Shown piece by piece: positions 48,439 through 57,865 of a stretch of 64,000 nucleotides of DNA; position 1 is the first letter of the stretch; each line of letters opens with the position of its first letter. Position numbers and translations under genes: made by a program. Source of the DNA: Sphingosinicella microcystinivorans (GTDB lineage: Bacteria; Pseudomonadota; Alphaproteobacteria; Sphingomonadales; Sphingomonadaceae); the NCBI RefSeq assembly GCF_003634215.1, contig NZ_RBWX01000013.1, positions 1 through 64,000 of the forward strand. Reading direction: 5' to 3'. Under the pieces are notes generated by a model. It was not told where the DNA came from. It saw only the letters and a program-made list of their open reading frames with translations, and made no database searches.

Positions 48439-51400
48439 TTAGTGGAAATCCCGCGAGCCGGGGAGAATCCGCACGTTTCGTGGATGCCCCCGGCTGCGCG
48501 CACGCACGGGCATGGCGGCGGCTTCGGAGAGGCGGGCGAGCTCGTCGCTGCGATCGATGATCTTTGAGGCCATCAGGTGGACGACACCCTCGCAGCTTTT
48601 CTGCACCTCGCCTTCCACCGCCATGAGCCGCGCTGACATGACGGCGCGGCGATAGGGCTCGAACAGGCGCGCCCACAGAAGCGCGTTGGTGATACCGGTT
48701 TCATCCTCAAGCGTGATGAAGATGGCATTGCCCTTGCCCGGACGCTGGCGGATCAGCACCACGCCTGCCGTACGCACGCGCGCGCCGTTTCGCGCTGCCG
48801 CGGTTTCGGCGCAGGTGAGAATACCCTCGGCGCGGAACACATCGCGCAGGAACTGCATCGGGTGCGCTTTCAGCGACAGGCGCGTCACCTGATAATCGGT
48901 GGCGACATGTTCGGAGAGCGGCATCGCGGGGAGCGCCGGATCGGGCTCGTCGCCGAGTTCGCGCGCGCCGGCGGCGGCGAACAGCGGTAATTCATCCTGC
49001 GGCATTCGCCGCGCTTCCCATAGAGCAGCGCGGCGATCGATACCGATGGAGCGGAACGCATCGGCATCGGCGAGCAGCCGCAAGGCGCGCTGCGGCAATG
49101 CGGCGCGACGGGCGAGGCTTTCCACCGAGACGAAGGCGCCGCCTGCGCGCGCGGACATCATGCCGGTCGCCCAATCCTGTCGGAAACCGTCGATCTGGCG
49201 AAGACCCAGGCGGAGCGCGAGGCTGCCGTCGGCGCGGGTTTCAAGGCTGCTATCCCAATCGCTTGCGTTGATATCCGCGGCGCGCACCTCGACACCATGC
49301 TCCCGCGCATCGCGCACGAGTTGTGCGGGCGCATAAAACCCCATCGGCTGCGAATTGAGGAGCGCGCAGGTGAATACCGCCGGGTGATGGCATTTGATCC
49401 ACGCCGAGACGTAGACGAGCTTCGCGAAGGACTGCGCATGGCTTTCCGGAAAGCCATAGCTGCCAAACCCCTCGATCTGCTTGAAACAGCGCTCGGCGAA
49501 ATCATGCGTGTAGCCGCGCGCCGTCATACCCCCGATCAGCTTCTCACCGAAATGATGGATGGTGCCGACATTGCGGAACGTCGCCATCGCGCGGCGCAGG
49601 CCGTTCGCCTCGTCAGGCGTGAAATCAGCGGCAACGATGGCAAGCTTCATCGCCTGCTCCTGAAACAGCGGTACGCCGCAGGTCTTCTGGAGGACATCTT
49701 TCAGTTCGTCGGGATCATGCGGGGGCGCTGGAGACGGGAAGGTGACCGGCTCCTCGCCGTTCCGCCGCCGCAGATAGGGATGCACCATGTCGCCCTCGAT
49801 CGGGCCAGGGCGGACGATCGCGACCTGGATGACAAGGTCGTAGAATTCGCGCGGTTTCAGCCGCGGCAGCATGTTGATCTGCGCCCGGCTTTCCACCTGG
49901 AACACGCCGATGCTGTCGCCCTTGCACAGCATCTCGTAGGTGGCGGGATCTTCACCCGGAATCGTATCGAGCTGCCAATCGCCAAGGCCGTGCGCACGCA
50001 TCTGATCGAAGCTCTTCCGAATGCAGGTGAGCATCCCCAGCGCGAGCACATCGACCTTCATGAGGCCGAGCGCGTCGATATCGTCCTTGTCCCATTCGAT
50101 GAAGGTGCGGTCTTCCATCGCGGCATTGTGAATGGGCACGATCTCGTCGAGGCGCCCTTCGGTGAGCACATAGCCGCCCACATGCTGCGAGAGGTGGCGC
50201 GGGAATTCGAGGAGCTGGCCGACGAGATCGCGGAGCCGCGCGATCTCCGGATTGTCGCCGTCGAACCCGGCCTCTTCGTAGCGCCGGTCTTCCATACCGC
50301 CGTAGCTGCCCCAGACCGATGAGGAGAGGCGTGCTGTCACATCCTCGCTGATGCCGAGCGCCTTGCCGACCTCGCGCAGCGTGCTGCGGGCGCGGTAATG
50401 GATGACGGTGGCGGCAATGCCCGCACGTTCGCGCCCGTAGCGTTCGTAGACGTACTGCATCACCTCCTCGCGGCGCTCGTGCTCGAAATCGACATCGATA
50501 TCGGGCGGCTCCCGGCGTTCTTCCGAAAGGAAGCGCGAGAAGAGCAGGTTCTCCTTCACGGGATCGACGGCGGTAACACCGAGCAAATAGCAGACGAGCG
50601 AGTTCGCCGCCGAACCGCGGCCCTGACAGAGAATGTCCTTGCTGCGTGCGTAGCGGACAATGTCGTGAACGGTGAGGAAGTAATAGGCATAGTTGCACTT
50701 GGCGATGAGGCCGAATTCCTCGTCGAGCGTCGCCTGCATCTTCGGCGGGATGCCATCCGGATGCTTCTCTCGCGCCGCTGTCATCACCAGATGTTCAAGC
50801 CAGGCCTGCGGCGTCCAGCCTTCGGGAACGGGCTCGTGCGGGTATTCGTATTTCAGTTCTTCGAGCGAAAACTGGATGCGCTCTAGAAGGCGGACGCTCT
50901 CCGCCACCGCTTCCGGGCAATCGCGGAACAGACGCGCCATTTCGGCGGGCGGCTTCAGGTGGCGTTCGGCGTTGGCGGTGAGGTGTCGGCCGGCGGCGTG
51001 AATGGTCGTCTTCTCGCGGATGCAGGTGAGGATGTCGTGCAGTGGGCGCGCGGCGGGGGTGGCGTAGAGTACGTCGTTGGTGGCGAGAAGCGGCACGCCG
51101 ACGCGCCGGGCGAGCGCCATCCGCTGCGCGAGCTGGCGGCGGTCGGCACCCGCGCGCGGCATTGCAGCGCCGAGCCAGACATTGCCGGGAGACGCCTTCG
51201 CCAGCTGCCGGAGCGCAAGCTCGTGCGCATCGTCCGCCATCGCGATGAGCAGCAGGTCCTCGCGGTGATCGAGGAGGTCGCGCAGCATGAGGATGCAATC
51301 GCCCTTCGCGGCGCGGCGATTGCCAAGCGTCAGCAGGCGTGTGAGCCGCCCCCAACCGTGGCGCGTTTCGGGATAAGCGACGATGTCGGGTGTGCCATCC

Positions 51401-51621
51401 GCGAAGACGAGGCGGGCGCCGACGGCCAGTTTGAAGGCCCGAGTCTCGCCTTTCAGTGCAGCCCACGCGCGGACCACACCAGCGACGCTGTTGCGGTCTG
51501 CGATGCCGATGCCGGCATGGCCGAGCGACAGCGCCGCCGCCACCATCTCCGCCGGATGCGAGGCGCCGCGCAGGAAGGAGTAATTGGTCGCCGCGACCAT
51601 CTCGGCGAAGGCTCCGGTCAT
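48439..51621 (-). CDS. dnaE2: Error-prone DNA polymerase III alpha subunit
   Basis: DnaE2 (1060 aa) is the translesion polymerase of the ImuA-ImuB-DnaE2 mutasome. Its N-terminal PHP domain begins AEMVAATNYSFLRGASHPAEM. The palm has PPDIDVDFEHERREEV with the catalytic acidic pair, and DALGLMKVDVLALGMLTC follows. The fingers and the OB-fold region (GVVLIRQRPGKGNAIFITLEDE) complete the family pattern. ATG 51621 overlaps the imuB stop (ATGA). It is the last gene of an SOS-controlled operon and should raise mutation rates after DNA damage. Confidence 0.95.
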   Translation of the reverse strand: MTGAFAEMVAATNYSFLRGASHPAEMVAAALSLGHAGIGIADRNSVAGVVRAWAALKGETRAFKLAVGARLVFADGTPDIVAYPETRHGWGRLTRLLTLGNRRAAKGDCILMLRDLLDHREDLLLIAMADDAHELALRQLAKASPGNVWLGAAMPRAGADRRQLAQRMALARRVGVPLLATNDVLYATPAARPLHDILTCIREKTTIHAAGRHLTANAERHLKPPAEMARLFRDCPEAVAESVRLLERIQFSLEELKYEYPHEPVPEGWTPQAWLEHLVMTAAREKHPDGIPPKMQATLDEEFGLIAKCNYAYYFLTVHDIVRYARSKDILCQGRGSAANSLVCYLLGVTAVDPVKENLLFSRFLSEERREPPDIDVDFEHERREEVMQYVYERYGRERAGIAATVIHYRARSTLREVGKALGISEDVTARLSSSVWGSYGGMEDRRYEEAGFDGDNPEIARLRDLVGQLLEFPRHLSQHVGGYVLTEGRLDEIVPIHNAAMEDRTFIEWDKDDIDALGLMKVDVLALGMLTCIRKSFDQMRAHGLGDWQLDTIPGEDPATYEMLCKGDSIGVFQVESRAQINMLPRLKPREFYDLVIQVAIVRPGPIEGDMVHPYLRRRNGEEPVTFPSPAPPHDPDELKDVLQKTCGVPLFQEQAMKLAIVAADFTPDEANGLRRAMATFRNVGTIHHFGEKLIGGMTARGYTHDFAERCFKQIEGFGSYGFPESHAQSFAKLVYVSAWIKCHHPAVFTCALLNSQPMGFYAPAQLVRDAREHGVEVRAADINASDWDSSLETRADGSLALRLGLRQIDGFRQDWATGMMSARAGGAFVSVESLARRAALPQRALRLLADADAFRSIGIDRRAALWEARRMPQDELPLFAAAGARELGDEPDPALPAMPLSEHVATDYQVTRLSLKAHPMQFLRDVFRAEGILTCAETAAARNGARVRTAGVVLIRQRPGKGNAIFITLEDETGITNALLWARLFEPYRRAVMSARLMAVEGEVQKSCEGVVHLMASKIIDRSDELARLSEAAAMPVRARSRGHPRNVRILPGSRDFH

Positions 51622-53108
51622 GCGAAGAGGCCGTGCAGATACCAGCGCGGGCTCGTCTCCTCGCGGCCGTAGAGGCCATGGCGGAATATCCAGAGGCGGC
51701 GGCCGCTCTCGTCCTCGACACGGTAATAGTCCCGCGTGAGACCGGGGCGGCGCCACCATTCGGCGGCAATGCGCTCCGGCCCTTCGGCACGGACGATGTG
51801 GACGAAGTGGAGGCCAAGGCGAAAGCGGCGGGGCGGGCCGTCGGGTACGTCTGCGACGACATGCGAAAGTAGACGCGGCGGACGCAGGAGCGCAAGCGGA
51901 CGCAAAGGCGGTTCATCCGGGGGCGGAACCGGCCACGAACCGGAGGGGCTTCCGGGACGAAGCCGGGAGGCGCGCTCCGGGACGTGACTTTCGCGCGCGT
52001 GAAAGCGCAGCAGACGATCCGGCCCGAGCCGGGCTACCAGGCGATCGACAAGCGCATGAAGCGCAGGCCCGGGAGGCGGGGCGCGATCGAGATCGGGCTG
52101 GCCGGGGGCAAGCGGCTCGGTGACCGGCACGGCGAGACGCACGGCATCGAAACCGAAGCCGGGATCGAGCGGATCTTCAAGGCGCGCGAGACTGTGCGCG
52201 AAGAGCGTGACGACGGGGGCAGCGTGGCGGACGGGCGCACTGGTTTCGACGGCGACCTCCTGTTCCTTGCCATCGCTGCGGAAGAACGCGACCTCGAAAC
52301 GGCGACCGCCCTCCCCGCGCGCCTCCAGCATCCGGCACGCGTCGGCAAGCAGATCGGCGAGCACGCCGAGCACATAATCGGTGCGGGCAACCGGCTCCGG
52401 GAAGCGGCGCTCGACTTCGACCGGCGGCAACACACGGCGCGGCGCGATGGGGCTTTCGGCATCGCCGACCATGCGGCGCACCGCCGTCGCCGCCTCCGCC
52501 CCGAAGCGCGCGGCGAGACCCGACAAAGGCCTGTAGACGATGTCGCCGACGGTGTAGAGCCCAGCGCGGTGCAGCGCGGTTTCCCGCGCCTCGCCGAGGC
52601 GCAGCGCGGCGACGGGCAGCGCGGCGACGGAGGATGCGCCGAAGCGGGCAAGCGCCCACGCCGCATCGGGCGTATCCGCAAAGGCCGTGCGCACGGTGAA
52701 GCCGTGACGCCGTAGCCGCGCGCGGGCATCGCGCACGAGCCCGTCCTCGCCGCCGAAGAGATGCGCGGTGCCCGTGATGTCGAGAATGAGCGTATCGGGC
52801 GGCTCCGGCATCACCATCGGCGTGTAGCGAATAGAGAGATCGGCGAGGCGTTCGAGCAGATGCCGGTCCGCCTCCGCATCATGATCCGCGACGCGGAGAC
52901 CCGTGACACGCGCGCGCGCATCGGCCAGCGGCAGGCCGGGCAGCAGCCCGAGCGCTTCGGCATGACGATCCGTGGCGGCGAGACGCAGCGCACCCTTCAC
53001 CGACTCCGCGAGGACGAGCGGGTGTTCAGGCGACCCCGTGCGCCCGGCGCGCGCCAGCCGCTCCGCCGGGAGCCACGGAAACCATAGCGCCAGATAGCGG
53101 CGCTTCAC
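51618..53108 (-). CDS. imuB: Y-family polymerase-like mutasome protein ImuB
   Basis: ImuB (about 496 aa) resembles Y-family polymerases but usually lacks their catalytic acidic residues and instead links DnaE2 to the beta clamp. Family marks are RRYLALWFPWLPAERLAR at the start, DTLILDITGTAHLFGGED, and YTVGDIVYRPLSGLAARFGAEA. GTG 53108 gives the usual start; GTGs at 53117 and 53126 are alternatives. The 5' end overlaps imuA by about 80 bases in another frame, and the stop overlaps dnaE2. Confidence 0.9.
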   Translation of the reverse strand: MKRRYLALWFPWLPAERLARAGRTGSPEHPLVLAESVKGALRLAATDRHAEALGLLPGLPLADARARVTGLRVADHDAEADRHLLERLADLSIRYTPMVMPEPPDTLILDITGTAHLFGGEDGLVRDARARLRRHGFTVRTAFADTPDAAWALARFGASSVAALPVAALRLGEARETALHRAGLYTVGDIVYRPLSGLAARFGAEAATAVRRMVGDAESPIAPRRVLPPVEVERRFPEPVARTDYVLGVLADLLADACRMLEARGEGGRRFEVAFFRSDGKEQEVAVETSAPVRHAAPVVTLFAHSLARLEDPLDPGFGFDAVRLAVPVTEPLAPGQPDLDRAPPPGPALHALVDRLVARLGPDRLLRFHARESHVPERASRLRPGSPSGSWPVPPPDEPPLRPLALLRPPRLLSHVVADVPDGPPRRFRLGLHFVHIVRAEGPERIAAEWWRRPGLTRDYYRVEDESGRRLWIFRHGLYGREETSPRWYLHGLFA

Positions 53109-53787
53109 GAAAGACACGTGCGTCACGATCCCACTCCACGCGCCAGCGCATACCGGCGGGGCCGGCACGACGGCGCAGCAATTCCACATCGAACGCCGGG
53201 TGGCCCGGCGCATCCGCGGCGAGCGCCTGCGAAGGCGCCGCCGCAATGTGCCAGCGCGTTTCCGCCGCGCTCGGCGCTGCCTCCGCATCCAGCCGCAGCA
53301 GAAACAGCGGCACGCCCGAGGCTTCGGCGGCCAGCGTCAGCTTTCGCGTGCCGGTGAGCCCGAACACGCGCGTGCGGCCCACGCTTTCCGCGATGATCGC
53401 ACCAAGCGCGGCAACACGCAGCGCATCCGCCGCCGCGGCAATGAGCGCCGCCTCGTCCGGCGCCTGCGCGACGATGCACGCCGCCGGATCGAGGCCGAGC
53501 GCGGCAAGCCCCGGCCCATACAGCGGCGCCCGGCGCGCGGCCGCATCCGTCCTCAACCACACGACAGGCGCATCTTCCGCTGCGCAGAGCGCCATCAACG
53601 CCGCGAACCCCGCAGCCGCGCCGCTGCCCCCGTCGCCGAACAGTTCATGCACCCGCCCGCGCACCACGCCTGCCGCATCGAGGCCGCGATGCCCTGTAGA
53701 GACCCCCTTCCCGCGCCCCTGCACACGGCCTTCCATTTCAGCAACGAGGCCGCGCAGATCGGCAAGAGATGCAGGCGAATCGATCAT
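53026..53787 (-). CDS. imuA: RecA-like mutasome protein ImuA
   Basis: ImuA (253 aa) is a RecA/SulA-like protein required for DnaE2-dependent mutagenesis. Family-like regions are ADLRGLVAEMEGR, GVVRGRVHELFGDGGSGAAAGFAALM and GAIIAESVGRTRVFGLTGTRKL. ATG 53787 (MIDSPASLAD) is preferred because it fits the family start; ATG 53814 would place the LexA box inside the gene. With 53787 the LexA box ends only three bases before the start, so the message would have a very short or no leader. Confidence 0.88.
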   Translation of the reverse strand: MIDSPASLADLRGLVAEMEGRVQGRGKGVSTGHRGLDAAGVVRGRVHELFGDGGSGAAAGFAALMALCAAEDAPVVWLRTDAAARRAPLYGPGLAALGLDPAACIVAQAPDEAALIAAAADALRVAALGAIIAESVGRTRVFGLTGTRKLTLAAEASGVPLFLLRLDAEAAPSAAETRWHIAAAPSQALAADAPGHPAFDVELLRRRAGPAGMRWRVEWDRDARVFREAPLSGAMVSVAPGGAAGARRAHGVA

Positions 53788-53790
53788 TTT

Positions 53791-53805
53791 GTTCACTATT
53801 TGTTC
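53791..53805 (-). promoter_or_regulatory. LexA SOS box of imuA-imuB-dnaE2
   Basis: GTTC-ACTATTT-GTTC on the plus strand (GAAC-N7-GAAC on the coding strand) is the direct-repeat LexA site known from alphaproteobacteria. It lies immediately upstream of the imuA ATG at 53787. On the minus strand TTGACT (53830-53835) could be the -35 element, which would put the -10 and start site next to the box, so bound LexA would block initiation. Confidence 0.88.
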
Positions 53806-53939
53806 TAAGATCATTTCCACGCACAAAAGAGTCAAGGCCGAACCGAAAACCGTTCAACTCATCGTAAATACCTTTTTAATCATCGAGACTTACCGCTGCT
53901 GGACGACACTTCCCCCGTCCAACACAGGAGTCCTTACTC

Positions 53940-56900
53940 GTGAAACTGCTGAAATCCGCGTCCCTTTCGCGGAAGGCCGCACTTTATTCCGGCGCGGCGA
54001 TCGCCCTTCTGGCTGCTTCTCCCGCCCTCGCCGCCTCGCTCGTGCTGAGCGGCGATTACATGAAGATCGGCCTGAACGACGGCGGCACGCTCGGTTATTC
54101 CGGCAACACTTCACCCGGCATTCTTTATGACGGCACGGGCACGGGAACCTTTAATCCCGCCTATGATTATCTGACGCCGGGCACGCCGTTCGAAGGCTTC
54201 GTCGTTGCAGGCAACGGCGGTTCGGCCTTCATGCTCGCCAACAATAATGACGGCACACTCAACATCACCGGCGGTACGCTAACCGATTACAGCGGCGTCG
54301 CCTTCAACGGTGCGACCTACGATCAGCGCGCCGTGTGGACGGGAACGGCCGCCGGCCTGTTCACGATCACAAACGATTATTATTTCGATGAGGGCGATCA
54401 GCGGCTGAAAATCCGCACCACGATCACCGCGCTCAGCGACCTTACCGACATCACCTTCTCGCGTCAGCTCGATCCCGATGCGGTCGCGGCGTCGGGCGAT
54501 TCGAGCGTCACCAACAATTTCCGGGGCAACGGATCGGTTTCCGCGAGCGACCTCGTCTATGCCGAGGCGCTGGTTTCGAAGTACGTGATCGGCCTCTACA
54601 CCGACACCAGCTACACGCACAATTCGGCAGTTACCTTCTGGACAAAGGACACCGCATCCTATCTCAGCGGCACGGATATCGGCAACGGCGACAATACGAT
54701 CGGCCTTGGCTTCGACCTTGGCGATCTGCTGACCGGCGCCACCATCACGTTCGATTATTCCTATATCTTCGGCACCGACATCAGCGCTGCGATCGGGCAG
54801 AACAACATCACCGGCACCAGCACGACGAGCGACCTCACCAACGGCTCCGTCCAGCCCGTACTCGATGGTGGAACGCTGCTGGTGGATGCGCCGGGGAGCT
54901 ACGGCGTCGATATCAGCATCACCGACAATGACGGCACGATCGATACGGACGGCAACAACGCCGCCTTCACGGGCGTGATTTCCGGTTCGGGTGGGCTCAC
55001 CAAGGATGGCGCGGGCACGCTCGTGCTGACGGGCGCCAATACTTACTCGGGCGGGACCACGATCACGGGCGGCACGCTCGTGGGGAACACGACCAGCCTG
55101 CAGGGCGACATCGTGAACAACGCGGCGCTCATCTTCGACCAGGCTGTGGACGGCACCTTCGCCGATGACATCTCAGGTTCGGGCAGCCTCACCAAGGACG
55201 GCACGGGTACGCTCATTCTTACGGGCACAAACACCTATACCGGTGGCACTACGGTTAATCAGGGAACCCTTCAAGCCGACACCAATAGCCTGCAGGGAGA
55301 CATCTTGAACAATGCCGAGATCGTTTTCGATCAATTGGTAGACGGCACCTTCTCAGGTATCATTTCAGGTTCGGGTCATCTCACCCATTATGCTGGGGGT
55401 ACTCTCACACTTACCGGCGCGAATACCTATTCGGGCGGCACAACCATTTCGGGCGGTATAATTGCTGGCAACGCAACCAGCCTGCAGGGCGAAATCATAA
55501 ACGATGGGGCGCTCATCTTCGAACAGAACACAGACGAGACTTTCTCCGGCGCCATCAGCGGGAACGGCTCGGTTTCTAAACGTGGCACAGGCACGTTGCA
55601 GTTGATCGGTACACACGACTTCAGTGGTGGTATGCTCGTCGAGCATGGCCGCCTCGTGGTCAACGGCTCGCTCGCTGCGTCCGACGTCGAAGTGCAGAGC
55701 GGGGCCAGCATCGGTGGCAACGGTACTGTCGGCGGGCTCATCGTGTTCGACGGTGGGACCGCAGCGCCGGGCAATTCGATCGGTGAGCTGACGTCGGCGA
55801 CGTTCGTGATCTTCGAAGCCGGATCGACCTATGAAGTGGAAGTCGACGCGGCGGGCAATAACGACCTGATCGTGGCCACGACCACGGCGACGATTGAGGG
55901 CGGCACCGTGTCGGTGCTGGCGGAAGACGGCGACTATCTGCCGCAAACCTCCTATCAGATCGTGACGGCAGGCGACGGCGTGACCGGCACATTCACGGAC
56001 GTGACCAGCAACCTCGCCTTCCTGACGCCGACGCTGAGCTACGGCCCCAATGCCGTGACGCTGACGATGACGCGCAACGACATCACGTTTGCGGGCGCGG
56101 GCACGACGCCGAACCAGATCGCCACCGGCAACGCCATCGACAGCGCGTTCAGCCCCGCAAGCGCAGTCTATACAGCACTTGTCGGCGCCTCGACGGCCGA
56201 AGCCGGTCGCGGCCTCGATGCCTTCTCGGGCGAAATCCACGCATCGAGCCTTTCGATCGCGTCCGAAGGCGCGGCGCAGCTTCGCCGCTCGCTGATCGGT
56301 CGCTCGCAGGTGTCGGCAGCCGCCGACGGGCGCAATATCGTGCTGTGGTCCGAAGCGGGCGGCAACTGGATCGACCGCGACGGCAACGGCAATGCCGCCG
56401 ACGTCAGCAGCTCCGGCTATTCGCTGCTGCTCGGCATCGAGGCCAATGTCGGCGACACCGTGAAGATCGGCATCGCGGGCGGCACGACCGAAGCGGACGT
56501 GAAGCTGAACGCACGCGGATCGAAGGCGGACACGCAGAGCGTGTACGGCGCAGTCTACGGCAGCGCCGCCTTTGGGGCGCTGACGCTGCGTGCCGGGGCG
56601 AGCTATGCCGACCTCGACACCGACACGACGCGCAATGTCGACTTCCGCAGCTTCGGCGAGGAGCTGACGGCGAGCTACGGCGGATCAGCCGTGCAGGTGT
56701 TCGGCGAGATCGGCTACACGCTGCCGCTTGGCAAGGGCTCGGTCGAGCCATTCGCCGGGGTGAACGGCCTGTGGCTGAAGGACAAGGACTTCGCCGAAAC
56801 GGGCGGCATCGCCGCGCTTGAAGGCGATGGCCGCCGTCGCAGCTACAGCTGGTCCTCGCTCGGCCTGCGGGCGACGATCGGCGACGCGGGCGCACCCGTT

Positions 56901-57152
56901 GTCGGCCGCGTTCAGATGGGCTGGGAACACGCGCTCGGCAACGTGGACGTGACTTCGGATCTGCGCTTCGCCGCGGGCGGCTCCGCCTTCCGCATCGAAG
57001 GCACGCCGCTTTCGAAGAACAGCGTACACACCGAGGCCGGGCTCGACTGGCGCGCCACGCCGCGCCTGACGCTCAGCACGCGCTACACCGGCAACCTTGG
57101 CGACCACGGCCAGGACCACGGCGTTCGCGCGACGGTTGCCTTCAAGCTCTGA
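53940..57152 (+). CDS. Autotransporter with PATR repeats
   Basis: This 1070-aa type Va autotransporter starts at GTG 53940 after AGGAG. A signal peptide (GAAIALLAASPALAAS) is followed by a beta-rich passenger domain (about 30-300) containing LTDITFSRQLDPDAVAASGD, which I do not recognise. Residues about 340-620 hold four passenger-associated repeats (LTKDGAGTLVLTGANTYSGG), and a GGTAAPGNSIGEL motif follows. The C-terminal beta barrel (about 800-1070) ends VRATVAFKL, with the aromatic near the end expected for BAM insertion. The passenger is likely shown at the surface or released; adhesion is the usual role. A strong terminator follows. Confidence 0.9.
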   Translation: MKLLKSASLSRKAALYSGAAIALLAASPALAASLVLSGDYMKIGLNDGGTLGYSGNTSPGILYDGTGTGTFNPAYDYLTPGTPFEGFVVAGNGGSAFMLANNNDGTLNITGGTLTDYSGVAFNGATYDQRAVWTGTAAGLFTITNDYYFDEGDQRLKIRTTITALSDLTDITFSRQLDPDAVAASGDSSVTNNFRGNGSVSASDLVYAEALVSKYVIGLYTDTSYTHNSAVTFWTKDTASYLSGTDIGNGDNTIGLGFDLGDLLTGATITFDYSYIFGTDISAAIGQNNITGTSTTSDLTNGSVQPVLDGGTLLVDAPGSYGVDISITDNDGTIDTDGNNAAFTGVISGSGGLTKDGAGTLVLTGANTYSGGTTITGGTLVGNTTSLQGDIVNNAALIFDQAVDGTFADDISGSGSLTKDGTGTLILTGTNTYTGGTTVNQGTLQADTNSLQGDILNNAEIVFDQLVDGTFSGIISGSGHLTHYAGGTLTLTGANTYSGGTTISGGIIAGNATSLQGEIINDGALIFEQNTDETFSGAISGNGSVSKRGTGTLQLIGTHDFSGGMLVEHGRLVVNGSLAASDVEVQSGASIGGNGTVGGLIVFDGGTAAPGNSIGELTSATFVIFEAGSTYEVEVDAAGNNDLIVATTTATIEGGTVSVLAEDGDYLPQTSYQIVTAGDGVTGTFTDVTSNLAFLTPTLSYGPNAVTLTMTRNDITFAGAGTTPNQIATGNAIDSAFSPASAVYTALVGASTAEAGRGLDAFSGEIHASSLSIASEGAAQLRRSLIGRSQVSAAADGRNIVLWSEAGGNWIDRDGNGNAADVSSSGYSLLLGIEANVGDTVKIGIAGGTTEADVKLNARGSKADTQSVYGAVYGSAAFGALTLRAGASYADLDTDTTRNVDFRSFGEELTASYGGSAVQVFGEIGYTLPLGKGSVEPFAGVNGLWLKDKDFAETGGIAALEGDGRRRSYSWSSLGLRATIGDAGAPVVGRVQMGWEHALGNVDVTSDLRFAAGGSAFRIEGTPLSKNSVHTEAGLDWRATPRLTLSTRYTGNLGDHGQDHGVRATVAFKL
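54984..55751 (+). repeat. Four 192-nt tandem repeats in the autotransporter
   Basis: Equivalent positions at 54984, 55176, 55368 and 55560 are exactly 192 bases (64 codons) apart. The first three copies are the most alike (GSG-LTKDG, TYSGGTT, NSLQGDI or TSLQGDI, DGTF); the fourth is divergent and ends in the linker to the barrel. Such long in-frame repeats can expand or contract by recombination. Confidence 0.88.
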
Positions 57153-57159
57153 CGACGAA

Positions 57160-57188
57160 GGGAGGCCGGACGCAAGCGCCGGCCTCCC
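57160..57188. terminator. Bidirectional terminator
   Basis: GGGAGGCCGG (57160-57169) and CCGGCCTCCC (57179-57188) form a perfect 10-bp GC stem over a 9-base loop, followed by CCCGTTTTC. It lies eight bases after the autotransporter stop and between convergent genes, so it can end both transcripts, although the T run is short. Confidence 0.8.
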
Positions 57189-57208
57189 CCCGTTTTCGTC
57201 GGCTTTGC

Positions 57209-57865
57209 TCAGCGCGCCCTGCGGCGGTGCCAGAGAAACCAGGAGTAGAAAACGGGCGGAAGCGTGCTGACCAGCAGCGCACCCACGACGAGCGCGCCGC
57301 GCTGCGCAGGGGTGAGCGGGAGCAGCCCGGCAAGAAGCAGCGCCAGACCGCCCGCCATTGTCGTCCACGCGCCAAGGCGGTGCGTGGCGATCCAGTTGTC
57401 CGTATCGAGCAGCGCCCACGGCGTGCGGATGCCGACAAAAAAGCCCGGGCGCGATTTCGGCAGGACGTTGCCAACGTAAATGAGCAGCAGGCCCACGCCC
57501 ACCAGGGGCATCATGATCGGTATAGTCCAGCCGAAGGCGGGAGCGGCGACCAGAAGCTCCACCATGATCATCATGCCGAGGAGGCCGATCCAGGCCGCGC
57601 GATACAGCGCGGCGCTGCCTTCCATGCGGTTCTGCAGCGGTTCGAGGCGCGGCAGAACGGCGAGGACCAGCGACAGCACGGCACACATCACCACCGGCGT
57701 GAACAGCGCGAACGCCGCATCGCCGTGGCGATCTGCCTCTCCCGCGAGGTTCCAGTGCATGGCAAGCTGGGCACCTTCGGGCAGGAGCGCGAGCGCCAGC
57801 GTTGCAATCGCGGCGAGGACCGCGACCGTGACCCACGAGATGACGATCAGTGCGTGCTCGCGCAT
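57209..57865 (-). CDS. SdpI/DUF1648-family membrane protein
   Basis: This 218-aa protein has about six hydrophobic segments. The first third holds a DUF1648-like motif (ALLPEGAQLAMHWNLAGEADRHG), and the C-terminal half has PKSRPGFFVGIRTPWALLDTDNWIATHRLG, the SdpI signature. In Bacillus, SdpI gives immunity to a killing peptide and sequesters its repressor SdpR. The upstream gene is an SdpR-like ArsR repressor overlapping it by 19 bases, so the same two-gene logic may apply here. No SdpC-like toxin gene is seen. Confidence 0.82.
   Translation of the reverse strand: MREHALIVISWVTVAVLAAIATLALALLPEGAQLAMHWNLAGEADRHGDAAFALFTPVVMCAVLSLVLAVLPRLEPLQNRMEGSAALYRAAWIGLLGMMIMVELLVAAPAFGWTIPIMMPLVGVGLLLIYVGNVLPKSRPGFFVGIRTPWALLDTDNWIATHRLGAWTTMAGGLALLLAGLLPLTPAQRGALVVGALLVSTLPPVFYSWFLWHRRRAR

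Noticed and set aside
54984-55751. CRISPR-like or satellite array
   Set aside because: The 192-base period is in frame inside an autotransporter gene and encodes PATR repeats; there are no unique spacers.
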